A stretch of 44,496 nucleotides of DNA from Cyanobacteria bacterium UBA947 (GTDB lineage Bacteria > Cyanobacteriota > Vampirovibrionia > Gastranaerophilales > Gastranaerophilaceae). Shown piece after piece: positions 32,599 through 39,294 of the stretch (position 1 is its first letter; the number at the start of each line of letters is the position of its first letter). The translations under genes and the position numbers were made by a program. Below the pieces are notes generated by a model, which saw nothing but the letters and a program-made list of their open reading frames with translations, ran no database searches and was not told where the DNA came from. The stretch is taken from assembly GCA_002293275.1 (NCBI GenBank), contig DBCX01000037.1, positions 5,704-50,199 of the forward strand, in the 5' to 3' direction.

Positions 32599-32615
32599 TG
32601 TAACAAAATGTTACA
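32599..32615. promoter_or_regulatory. Palindrome TGTAACA-AAA-TGTTACA
   Basis: Perfect seven-base inverted repeat between rpmB and the MerR-like/recA unit. Its size and symmetry fit an operator for a dimeric regulator. It is too short and lacks a T-run for a good terminator, although it could sit at the 3' side of rpmB-directed regulation. Confidence 0.35.
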
Positions 32616-32624
32616 GGCAAAAAG

Positions 32625-32825
32625 TTATTTTTTTGCCGATGCTTTTTTCACCTTGCCGGCGCGGATGCACGATGTGCAGACACTAATGGTCTTAACCGTA
32701 CCGTTAACGTCAGCTTTGACGCTTTGCAGGTTTGGGGATTGGCGCTTAACGATTTGTTTGTGCGAGAAGGTCAGACTCGCTGCCTTAATCGGTTTTTTAC
32801 CGCATATTTCACATTGTTTTCCCAT
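32625..32825 (-). CDS. rpmB: 50S ribosomal protein L28
   Basis: 66-residue large-subunit protein, zinc-binding form: GKQCEICGKKPIKAASLTFS then VCTSCIRAGKV (two CxxC pairs). The start at 32825 was chosen because GAAAGGA precedes it and MGKQCEICGKKP is the normal N-terminus; 12 more in-frame residues upstream are spurious. Typical Lys-rich tail. Confidence 0.93.
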   Translation of the reverse strand: MGKQCEICGKKPIKAASLTFSHKQIVKRQSPNLQSVKADVNGTVKTISVCTSCIRAGKVKKASAKK

Positions 32826-32984
32826 AGCTATTTTCCTTTCGCTAAGATTATGATATTTCAAAAATAAAAAATTAGCAATAGGGATTTTTTTGTAAAGATT
32901 TGTAAATTGACTGGCAAAATAGTTTATTTAGATGATTTAAAGCATGGTAACACGAGCTACAATGAATCACGAGAGGTTAGTATC

Positions 32985-33428
32985 ATGGTAGATAACAGGT
33001 CAGCCGGATTTTTCGGAGTAGGCGGCGCTTTTAATTTCAAAAGCGGCAACATATCCGGTACTGCGGCTAATCTGAGTGATGACAAAATGGGTCAAGGCGG
33101 TGAGTATGCCAACCTTCGCGGCGAGCAAGAGGAAGAAAAAACCCACAGCTATCCGTATATGGACAGGAGCGCGGTTTTGCGCGCGACGCTAAACTCGCTT
33201 GCGATGATGAATGTAGCCGATGTTATAAACAACAAGCGCCCCGGCGTTGACGCAAGCCGGCCGGCCGAGGAAACACAGCGCGTTGAGGCGATTAGGGAAG
33301 AATTACAGCGCCGGCACAAGCAGGACGAGCAAGACGGGCAGACCGAACACAACGAATACACCGAAACCCACGACACCGAAGACACCGCAGACGATGAAGA
33401 TTTTGATTTTGCAGGGGAGTTAGATTAG
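32985..33428 (+). CDS. Hypothetical acidic-tail protein, 147 aa
   Basis: Not recognised. The N-terminus is Gly/Phe-rich (DNRSAGFFGVGGAFNFKSGN), the middle helical (AVLRATLNSLAMMNVADVIN), and the last 50 residues are highly acidic and disordered (QDEQDGQTEHNEYTETHD, then EDTADDEDFDF). The start at ATG 32985 has GAGAGG eight bases upstream; a TTG 26 codons earlier opens the same frame without a site. Its stop interlocks with the convergent gene (TTAG). Confidence 0.6.
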   Translation: MVDNRSAGFFGVGGAFNFKSGNISGTAANLSDDKMGQGGEYANLRGEQEEEKTHSYPYMDRSAVLRATLNSLAMMNVADVINNKRPGVDASRPAEETQRVEAIREELQRRHKQDEQDGQTEHNEYTETHDTEDTADDEDFDFAGELD

Positions 33429-33793
33429 TAGTACAAAGCGCTCATGTAGGTCATGCCGGAATTTGTGGCGACTCTGTGTTCTATGTCTTCAATTTCTTCT
33501 GCCATCCCGTAAAACGTCCGGCCTACACTGTCGGCGCTTTCAACAGCGTCTACAAAGTTAAGATACTTAACCTCATTGCCTTCTTTATCTGCGAGTACCA
33601 GCCTTTGGCCGTGATATCCGGGCAGCACCTCTGTTTTGTCCACAAGGTCTAAAAACGTGCAATTTTTTACTGTCTCAAAAGAATTCTTTGACACTTTTGA
33701 CATGTCGTAAACCCCGGCGTCAAGTTTTGCCTGCGCTTTTTCCGAAATCCCGCGAAAACTTGTGTTGTACGCACCTATACTTGCTATTTTCAT
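33425..33793 (-). CDS. Small orphan protein with F-x-G leader, 122 aa
   Basis: Function unknown. It begins MKIASIGAYNTSFRGISEKA, the leader form shared with the GH13-like enzyme and the two CheR-like proteins. The body is soluble, mixed alpha/beta, with VLADKEGNEVKYLNFVDAVE and a C-terminus MTYMSALYY. There is no classical signal peptide. AAGGAAAAA precedes the ATG. It lies near the two other leader-bearing genes (34340, 35244), suggesting a local cluster. Confidence 0.65.
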   Translation of the reverse strand: MKIASIGAYNTSFRGISEKAQAKLDAGVYDMSKVSKNSFETVKNCTFLDLVDKTEVLPGYHGQRLVLADKEGNEVKYLNFVDAVESADSVGRTFYGMAEEIEDIEHRVATNSGMTYMSALYY

Positions 33794-33883
33794 ACATTTT
33801 TCCTTTTTCTTAAAACCTAAAATTTTGCTGTATTCAATATAATGTTCGTAAAAATAAAATTTGCTAGCCGGACAAAATTATTG

Positions 33884-34054
33884 TTAAACTTCGTGAGATT
33901 TGTTTTCCGCCGGTTCTGCGGTTACAACCCAGTCAAGTTTTTCCAGCAGGACGGTCAGGTGCTTTGTCTGTTTTTTGGTTTGTTTTATCAGGTTTCTAAC
34001 CATCTCGCGGGCGTTACTCAGGTCTTTATTCAGCGCATCTGTCAAGTCGTACAT
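33884..34054 (-). CDS. Small hypothetical protein, 56 aa
   Basis: A short gene with AAGGAG six to ten bases before its ATG. The peptide is helical and Lys/Leu-rich: MYDLTDALNKDLSNAREMVR, NLIKQTKKQTKHLTVLLEKL, ending AENKSHEV. It looks like an amphipathic helical bundle or coiled-coil protein. A longer ORF on the opposite strand here has no ribosome site and reads as a shadow. It is divergent from the XRE gene at 34122 across the GGAGTACTCC palindrome. Confidence 0.6.
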   Translation of the reverse strand: MYDLTDALNKDLSNAREMVRNLIKQTKKQTKHLTVLLEKLDWVVTAEPAENKSHEV

Positions 34055-34082
34055 TTTTTAATCTCCTTACCATCCCGGTTTG

Positions 34083-34092
34083 GGAGTACTCC
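34083..34092. promoter_or_regulatory. Candidate operator GGAGTACTCC
   Basis: Perfect 10-base palindrome between the divergent 56-aa gene and the XRE-type regulator at 34122. Position and symmetry fit a binding site for that regulator; no experimental basis. Confidence 0.35.
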
Positions 34093-34109
34093 TAATCCGG
34101 CATACCATG

Positions 34110-34121
34110 TAAAATTAAACT
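34110..34121 (+). promoter_or_regulatory. -10 of the XRE gene at 34122, probably leaderless
   Basis: TAAAAT at 34110-34115, preceded by ATG, ends six bases before the ATG at 34122. There is no Shine-Dalgarno in between. Confidence 0.5.
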
Positions 34122-34343
34122 ATGTCAAGCGCAGAAGAACAAATATACAAATTAATAGGCCAAAATATTCGCAAATACCGGATGGCAAAAGGGATTACAC
34201 AGGAAAAGTTGAGTGAAGTGATTGAGGTGAGCGATAAATTAATCGGACATATTGAGCGTTTTGAAAAGAATGTCAGCCTGAGAAAATTGATTAAAATTTC
34301 CCGTGCGCTTGACATTCAGTTAAAAGATTTGTTTGACTTTTAA
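34122..34343 (+). CDS. XRE-family transcriptional regulator, 73 aa
   Basis: Single Cro/C1-type HTH domain: LIGQNIRKYRMAKGITQEKL, SDKLIGHIERFEKNVSLRKL, ISRALDIQLKDLFDF. No other domain. No ribosome site; the -10 is six bases from the ATG, as in leaderless phage repressor genes. Its stop interlocks (TTAA) with that of the convergent CheR-like gene. It probably regulates itself and the divergent 56-aa gene. Confidence 0.85.
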   Translation: MSSAEEQIYKLIGQNIRKYRMAKGITQEKLSEVIEVSDKLIGHIERFEKNVSLRKLIKISRALDIQLKDLFDF

Positions 34344-35191
34344 ACTTCGCGCGTCTTTTGCCAGACTATCGGCATGTCTTGCCCTTCTTTTAGCACAGGA
34401 CTAAAACCGTTGTCCTCCAACGCTTGGCTGATGAACAGTCCGGGACCCACATACTTGTCTGTATCTAAACGTCCGAGAACAAACAATCCGCCGGGTTTCA
34501 GCGCATAGTTAATGTTTTTACAAATATTGTCAAAAACCGCCATGGTCTTTTCTTTCTGCGGCATTGACAAATTAATCAACCCCGGAAGCAGATGATACAG
34601 GGCGTTTCTAAATGTCAACACGTCATAAGCGCCTTTTTCCACAGCCGGTTTTAGGTTAGTAATGTCCGCCTGAAAAAATTTAATCAAATCCTTTTTTTCC
34701 TCTTTAACCTTAAAAGTTTTGAAAAGTGTATTTACGCCGGTTTGTTTAAAATATTCTTTAAACATTTTCTTTTGAGTTTTTTGGTCCGGACTGTTCATCA
34801 GTCCGAATCCCAAATGCTTGTCGGCTTCTACCAGCGCGTGCGGATACGCACGATAAATCTCATACCTGCCGTAGTTTGCTTTCGCAACGGCTGCCCTTCC
34901 GATATCAAAGCCTTCAATCTGCGCCTTGTCACCGAGCATCATTTGCAGCGTCCACGCCTCCTCACCGGTTGAGCAGGCGCCAACCAGAATTTTGATTTTA
35001 TCTTTGTCTGCAAAATGTTTCCCGATAAACTGCAAACCCTCAACATCTCTGAAAAAATACGTTATTTGGGTAAGTTCTTTATTTTGTGTCGGCGCAAAAT
35101 TGCCGCTTTTGAGCTTTTCCTCGCTCCAATTCCCGCGAAAGGCGGGCTGTTTAGGGATAAATGCGGTTTGGCCGATTGCTGAAATTCTCAT
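34340..35191 (-). CDS. CheR-like SAM methyltransferase with F-x-G leader (copy 1)
   Basis: 283 residues. After MRISAIGQTAFIPKQPAFRG, the body matches the catalytic domain of CheR methyltransferases: ILVGACSTGEEAWTLQMML (SAM loop, CheR GCSTGEE), IEGFDIG, FFQADITNLKP, YDVLTFRNALYHL (CheR FCRN motif) and ALKPGGLFVLG. The CheR N-terminal helical domain is missing, replaced by the leader. No chemoreceptor, CheB or CheA is nearby, so the substrate may not be a chemoreceptor. No Shine-Dalgarno; TTTATAAA lies next to the ATG. It is tandem with a homologue at 35244. Confidence 0.75.
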   Translation of the reverse strand: MRISAIGQTAFIPKQPAFRGNWSEEKLKSGNFAPTQNKELTQITYFFRDVEGLQFIGKHFADKDKIKILVGACSTGEEAWTLQMMLGDKAQIEGFDIGRAAVAKANYGRYEIYRAYPHALVEADKHLGFGLMNSPDQKTQKKMFKEYFKQTGVNTLFKTFKVKEEKKDLIKFFQADITNLKPAVEKGAYDVLTFRNALYHLLPGLINLSMPQKEKTMAVFDNICKNINYALKPGGLFVLGRLDTDKYVGPGLFISQALEDNGFSPVLKEGQDMPIVWQKTREV

Positions 35192-35243
35192 AACTTTATA
35201 AACCGCGTAAAAAAATAATTTGTCATGTCATTGCGCACAGGGT

Positions 35244-36113
35244 TTAAATATTCATATCCCACTTCTTTTTCCAGACGGTCACTTTGTCATAATCTTGTGT
35301 GAACGCCAGCGCAAAACCGTTGCGTTTCAAAGCTCTGTAAACCATTTGACCGGATTCATTATCGTGGTCATGGCTTAATTCGCCGAGCACAAACAACCCG
35401 CCGGGTTTGAGCGCATAGTTGATGTTTTTACAAGCGTTATCCAAAACCAAAGCGACCTGCGGCGGCCGTGACACCCTCCCGCCAATAGGATGCCCCGAGA
35501 CCAAAAGATACAACGCGTTTCTGAACGTCAGCGCGTCATAAGCACCTTTTTCAACACACGGTTTCAAGTTAGTAATATCTGCCCGAAAAAACTTAATCAA
35601 ATCCTTTTTGTCCTCTTTCACCTTAAAAGTTGCGACCTCCGGCTTTGTGCGTACTTTTTCAAAATATTCGTTAAACATCGCTCTTTGCGGAGCTTTGTGC
35701 TGGTAAAAAAGTCCCTCATATCCCAGATAAGCGTCTGCATAACCCAAATTGAAATCATGACTTTTTTCCGGGTCTCTGATGTAAATTATCCCGGAATTTG
35801 CCTGATTAACAGCGCTTTTACCAAGATCAAATCCTTCAATCTTGGCCTTGCGGCCGAGCAGCATTTGCAGCGTCCATGCCTCCTCACCTGACGAGCATGC
35901 GCCGACCAAAACCTTTATTTTGTCTTTGTTTGCGAAATGTTTTCCGATAAACTCAAGACTCTCAACATCCCTGAAAAAATGCGTTGTTTGGGTAAGTTTG
36001 CTATTTTGCGTCTTTGCAAGATTATCTTCCGGAATGATTTCATACCCGCAGTTCCCGCGGAAGGCAGGCTGCCTCGGGATAAATGCTGTTTGACAAATTC
36101 CGGCAATTCTCAT
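35244..36113 (-). CDS. CheR-like SAM methyltransferase with F-x-G leader (copy 2)
   Basis: 289 residues, a clear paralogue of the gene at 34340 with the same order of motifs: MRIAGICQTAFIPRQPAFRG, VLVGACSSGEEAWTLQMLLG, IEGFDLG, FFRADITNLKP, YDALTFRNALYLL, ALKPGGLFVLG. SAM-binding residues are kept, so both copies look functional. The regions differ mainly between residues 115 and 165 (YIRDPEKSHDFNLGY in this copy). The upstream sequences are also duplicated (ATTATTTTTTTACGNGG then TTTATAAA), with TATAAA five bases from the ATG and no ribosome site. Confidence 0.75.
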   Translation of the reverse strand: MRIAGICQTAFIPRQPAFRGNCGYEIIPEDNLAKTQNSKLTQTTHFFRDVESLEFIGKHFANKDKIKVLVGACSSGEEAWTLQMLLGRKAKIEGFDLGKSAVNQANSGIIYIRDPEKSHDFNLGYADAYLGYEGLFYQHKAPQRAMFNEYFEKVRTKPEVATFKVKEDKKDLIKFFRADITNLKPCVEKGAYDALTFRNALYLLVSGHPIGGRVSRPPQVALVLDNACKNINYALKPGGLFVLGELSHDHDNESGQMVYRALKRNGFALAFTQDYDKVTVWKKKWDMNI

Positions 36114-36211
36114 AATTTTTTATAAAACCCGTAAAAAAAATAATTTGCTCCCAAATTGTTTTTTTGTGCTAAAATATTTTTATAACATATTAGTTGGGAT
36201 TAGGTTATTTT

Positions 36212-36802
36212 ATGTCAGCAAAACAAAAGGTGAATTTAAGGGAGTATAAAGACTTGATTGAAACGATTGCCAAGGTTGAGTTTCAAAAGTTCTCAACCTC
36301 GCACCTGATTGATTTGCCGGAGATGATTAACATCGGCAACCACACGCTGTATGTGCTTTTCAGCAAACGACCGCCGTCAGAGTTTAATATAACCTATCTT
36401 TCAACCGCGATAAAATGGGCGATACGTAACGAGGTTCGCCGCCGCTACAAATGGTACTCGCTTAAAAACAAGTCCGAGGACGACGATGTCCGCACGGAGG
36501 TCTACAAAACAATCCTGTCAATTGACGAGATGCAAGATGCTGAAAATCCTACCCAAATCAAGGACGAGGAGCGGACACCCGATGAGCGCGCGGAAATCGG
36601 CGAGCTTAAAGTTGAAATCGTTAATGCCATGAAAAAGCTCTCCCCGCGTGAAAAAGAGATTATTGAGTGCAAATTTTTTCAGGACAAAAAACTAAAAGAT
36701 ATATCAGAAGAGTTCGGCATCTCGCAATCGCGCATCTCGCGCATAATCCAGTCCGGGCTGGACAAAATTAAAAAAGATTTGAAAAAACAGGGGATAATGT
36801 GA
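36212..36802 (+). CDS. Sigma-70 family RNA polymerase sigma factor
   Basis: 196-residue alternative sigma factor. The region 2-like part is FNITYLSTAIKWAIRNEVRR, followed by an acidic linker. The region 4 HTH is LSPREKEIIECKFFQDKKLK then DISEEFGISQSRISRIIQSG. Region 3 is very short or absent, closer to ECF/small SigF types than to housekeeping sigma. The start is ATG 36212; a TTG six codons earlier lies in the leader. TGCTAAAAT (36167-36175) is a probable extended -10. The stop overlaps gcvPB by four bases (GTGA). Confidence 0.85.
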   Translation: MSAKQKVNLREYKDLIETIAKVEFQKFSTSHLIDLPEMINIGNHTLYVLFSKRPPSEFNITYLSTAIKWAIRNEVRRRYKWYSLKNKSEDDDVRTEVYKTILSIDEMQDAENPTQIKDEERTPDERAEIGELKVEIVNAMKKLSPREKEIIECKFFQDKKLKDISEEFGISQSRISRIIQSGLDKIKKDLKKQGIM

Positions 36803-38148
36803 AACTGATTTTTGAAAAAACCACGCCCGCAGGCGGGATTAACCTTACAGATGAGGTTGTGCATGTTGATTTTATTGCGCCACAGCTGCTGCGCAAAGGC
36901 GAAATCGGTCTGCCGCGTGTGAGCGAGCTGGAAGTCATGCGCCACTACAAAGAGCTTTCCGACCGAAATTTCTGCATAGAAAAAGGGTTTTATCCGCTGG
37001 GTTCGTGCACGATGAAGTACAACCCAAAAGTCAACGAGCTGCTGGCGAATTTGGACGGGTTTGCGAATTTGCATCCGTTATCAAACGATTGTCAAGGCGC
37101 GCTGGAGTTGATGTTCAACCTGCAAGGGGCGCTGGAAGAAATAACGGGCATGGCCGCGGTGAGTTTGCAGCCGGCTGCCGGCGCACACGGCGAATTGACC
37201 GGCATGATGATTGTTAAAAAGTATTTTGAAAGCCGCGGTGAAACGCGCAAAAAAGTTTTGATACCTGACAGCGCGCACGGCACAAACCCTGCGACCGCAG
37301 CGCAATGCGGGTTTGAAACAATCTGCGTGCCGTCAAACGAAAAAGGTCAGGTTGATATTGATGCGCTAAAATCCGTACTGGACAAAGATGTTGCGGCGAT
37401 TATGATGACCAACCCCAACACCCTCGGGATTTTTGAGGAGAATGTTTTGGAGATTTCAAAGCTGATGCACGATAACGGGTCACTGCTTTACTATGACGGC
37501 GCGAATTTGAACGCGGTCATGGGTTATACAAACCCGGCGCTGATGGGGTTTGACATAGTCCACGTTAACCTGCACAAAACCTTTGCCACACCGCACGGCG
37601 GCGGCGGCCCGGGCGCGGGTCCGGTCGGGGTTGTTTCGCGTTTGGCAGAATTCTTACCACCGGTTGTTCAAGCGGAAAATGGAAAATGGAAAATTAAAAA
37701 TGGGGCCCAGTCAATCGGTTCAATGAAAGGTTTCTACGGCAATTTCGGGGTGTTGGTGCGCGCGTACGCGTATATTTTGATGATGGGCGCCAACCTGAAA
37801 ACCGCGAGCGCCGATGCGGTTTTGAATGCGAATTATTTGAAAGAAAAGCTCAAAGGCGCGTACCTGCTGCCTTATGACACAAAATGCATGCACGAGTTTG
37901 TGCTGTCAAGCGACAACACGATGAATATCGCAAAATCGCTGATGAAACACAACATCCACCCGCCGACGGTGTTTTTCCCGCTGATTGTGCCGGGCGCAAT
38001 GATGATTGAGCCGACCGAAACCGAGACCAAAGCGCGGCTGGACGAGTTTGTGCAGATTATGTTGAAGATAAAAGACGCGAGCGCACCGGAAAACAAAATT
38101 GATGAGGTTCGTGCGGTGCGGCAACCGGATTTACGTTATGCAGGTTAA
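36799..38148 (+). CDS. gcvPB: Glycine dehydrogenase (decarboxylating) subunit 2
   Basis: C-terminal half (subunit 2) of the P-protein of the glycine cleavage system. 449 residues with YPLGSCTMKYNPKVNE, PDSAHGTNPATAAQCG, DGANLNAVMG and HVNLHKTFATPHGGGGPGAG, where Lys260 binds PLP. The start is GTG at 36799. gcvPA, gcvT and gcvH, needed for the complete system, are not in the window and must lie elsewhere. It overlaps the sigma gene by four bases and the next gene by 11, an unusual operon. Confidence 0.93.
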   Translation: MKLIFEKTTPAGGINLTDEVVHVDFIAPQLLRKGEIGLPRVSELEVMRHYKELSDRNFCIEKGFYPLGSCTMKYNPKVNELLANLDGFANLHPLSNDCQGALELMFNLQGALEEITGMAAVSLQPAAGAHGELTGMMIVKKYFESRGETRKKVLIPDSAHGTNPATAAQCGFETICVPSNEKGQVDIDALKSVLDKDVAAIMMTNPNTLGIFEENVLEISKLMHDNGSLLYYDGANLNAVMGYTNPALMGFDIVHVNLHKTFATPHGGGGPGAGPVGVVSRLAEFLPPVVQAENGKWKIKNGAQSIGSMKGFYGNFGVLVRAYAYILMMGANLKTASADAVLNANYLKEKLKGAYLLPYDTKCMHEFVLSSDNTMNIAKSLMKHNIHPPTVFFPLIVPGAMMIEPTETETKARLDEFVQIMLKIKDASAPENKIDEVRAVRQPDLRYAG

Positions 38149-39241
38149 AACAAAGAAAAAAGTAACCTTCCCGCATATGGGAACAATAAGCATCGCGTGG
38201 GCGGCCGGGCTGGAAAAGTTCGGGGTGGAGCCGTTTGTGCCGCCATATACCAGCAAAAAAACGCTGTCGCTGGGCACAAAGCACTCACCCGAGGCTATTT
38301 GTCTGCCGTATAAACTGATTTTGGGAAACTTTATTGAGGCGATTGAAAAAGGAACAGACTACACCGCGATGATAAGTTCGCCCGGCATTTGCCGCCTGGG
38401 CGAGTACGGCAGCTGCATCCACAACGCGCTGAAAGATATGGGGTATGACGCAAATTATATTGAGCTGCAGCTTTATGACGGGATTGCGGGGATGTACCGG
38501 TTCGCAAAGGAAATCACCGGCAGCAAAAACCCGTTTATGCTGATAAACGGTGTTGTCCACACCTTGCGGATGATATTTTTGCTTGATGATTTGGAGGCGC
38601 GGCTGGCATATCTGCGCGCGCGTGAGATTAAAACGGGCGAGGCGCAAAAGAATTTTGACAAGGCGCTTGAACGCGTCAAGGCCGGCGGAAACCTGAAAAA
38701 AATGAAGCGCGAAGCGTTTGAGATTTTGAATAAGACCAAAATCGACCCGGAGCGCGAGGTGCTGCATGTTGATTTAACCGGTGAGATTTATCTGGTATGC
38801 GACAGTTTTTCCAACCAAAATATTATGGCAGAGCTTGGCAAGATGGGTGTTGAGGTTCGCCGGAGTCTGACGGTGAGCGGGTTTTTGAAGGATGCGATTA
38901 TCCCGAAGATTTTCCGCAAGGGCGAAACCCACTTGCAGCGGGCATTCAGGCTTGCAAAACCTTATTTGATGCGAGATATTGGCGGTGACGCGCTAGAATG
39001 CGTCTCGGATGTGGCCTACGCGCACCAACGCGGGGTTGACGGGTTGATCCATGTGAGCCCGTTCACGTGCATGCCTGAGATTATGTCGCAAAACATTTTC
39101 CCCGCGATGCGCGAGGACATGGATATCCCGATTTTGCCGTTGATTATGGACGAGCAGACGGGCAAAGCCGGGTATTTGACGCGGCTTGAGGCGTTCGTTG
39201 ATTTGATGCGCCGCAAGAAAAGAATCAGCGCGGCGGCGTAA
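38138..39241 (+). CDS. COG3581-type protein (CoA dehydratase/activase-related)
   Basis: 367 residues resembling the predicted proteins related to 2-hydroxyacyl-CoA dehydratases and their activases (COG3581). Seen: VTFPHMGTISIAWAAGLEKF, TKHSPEAICLPYKLILGNF, SPGICRLGEYGSCI (conserved Cys residues that may hold an iron-sulfur cluster) and VSPFTCMPEIMSQNIFP. The longer ATPase-like partner (COG3580) often found beside it is absent. The start at ATG 38138 was preferred over one 13 codons earlier inside gcvPB. It overlaps gcvPB by 11 bases. Substrate unknown. Confidence 0.7.
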   Translation: MQVKTKKKVTFPHMGTISIAWAAGLEKFGVEPFVPPYTSKKTLSLGTKHSPEAICLPYKLILGNFIEAIEKGTDYTAMISSPGICRLGEYGSCIHNALKDMGYDANYIELQLYDGIAGMYRFAKEITGSKNPFMLINGVVHTLRMIFLLDDLEARLAYLRAREIKTGEAQKNFDKALERVKAGGNLKKMKREAFEILNKTKIDPEREVLHVDLTGEIYLVCDSFSNQNIMAELGKMGVEVRRSLTVSGFLKDAIIPKIFRKGETHLQRAFRLAKPYLMRDIGGDALECVSDVAYAHQRGVDGLIHVSPFTCMPEIMSQNIFPAMREDMDIPILPLIMDEQTGKAGYLTRLEAFVDLMRRKKRISAAA

Positions 39242-39258
39242 CGGCCAAATAACGGATT

Positions 39259-39284
39259 AAAAAAGCCCCTTTCGGGGCTTTTTT
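39259..39284. terminator. Bidirectional intrinsic terminator
   Basis: AAAAAAGCCCC and GGGGCTTTTTT are perfect arms around TTTC. It ends the sigma-gcvPB operon on the plus strand and the convergent gene at 39295 on the minus strand. Confidence 0.95.
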
Positions 39285-39294
39285 AATATAATAT

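Noticed and set aside
33842..34216. Plus-strand ORF of 124 codons
   Set aside because: It lacks a ribosome site, has a Phe/Arg-rich shadow-like composition, and lies opposite the 56-aa minus-strand gene, which has a good AAGGAG.
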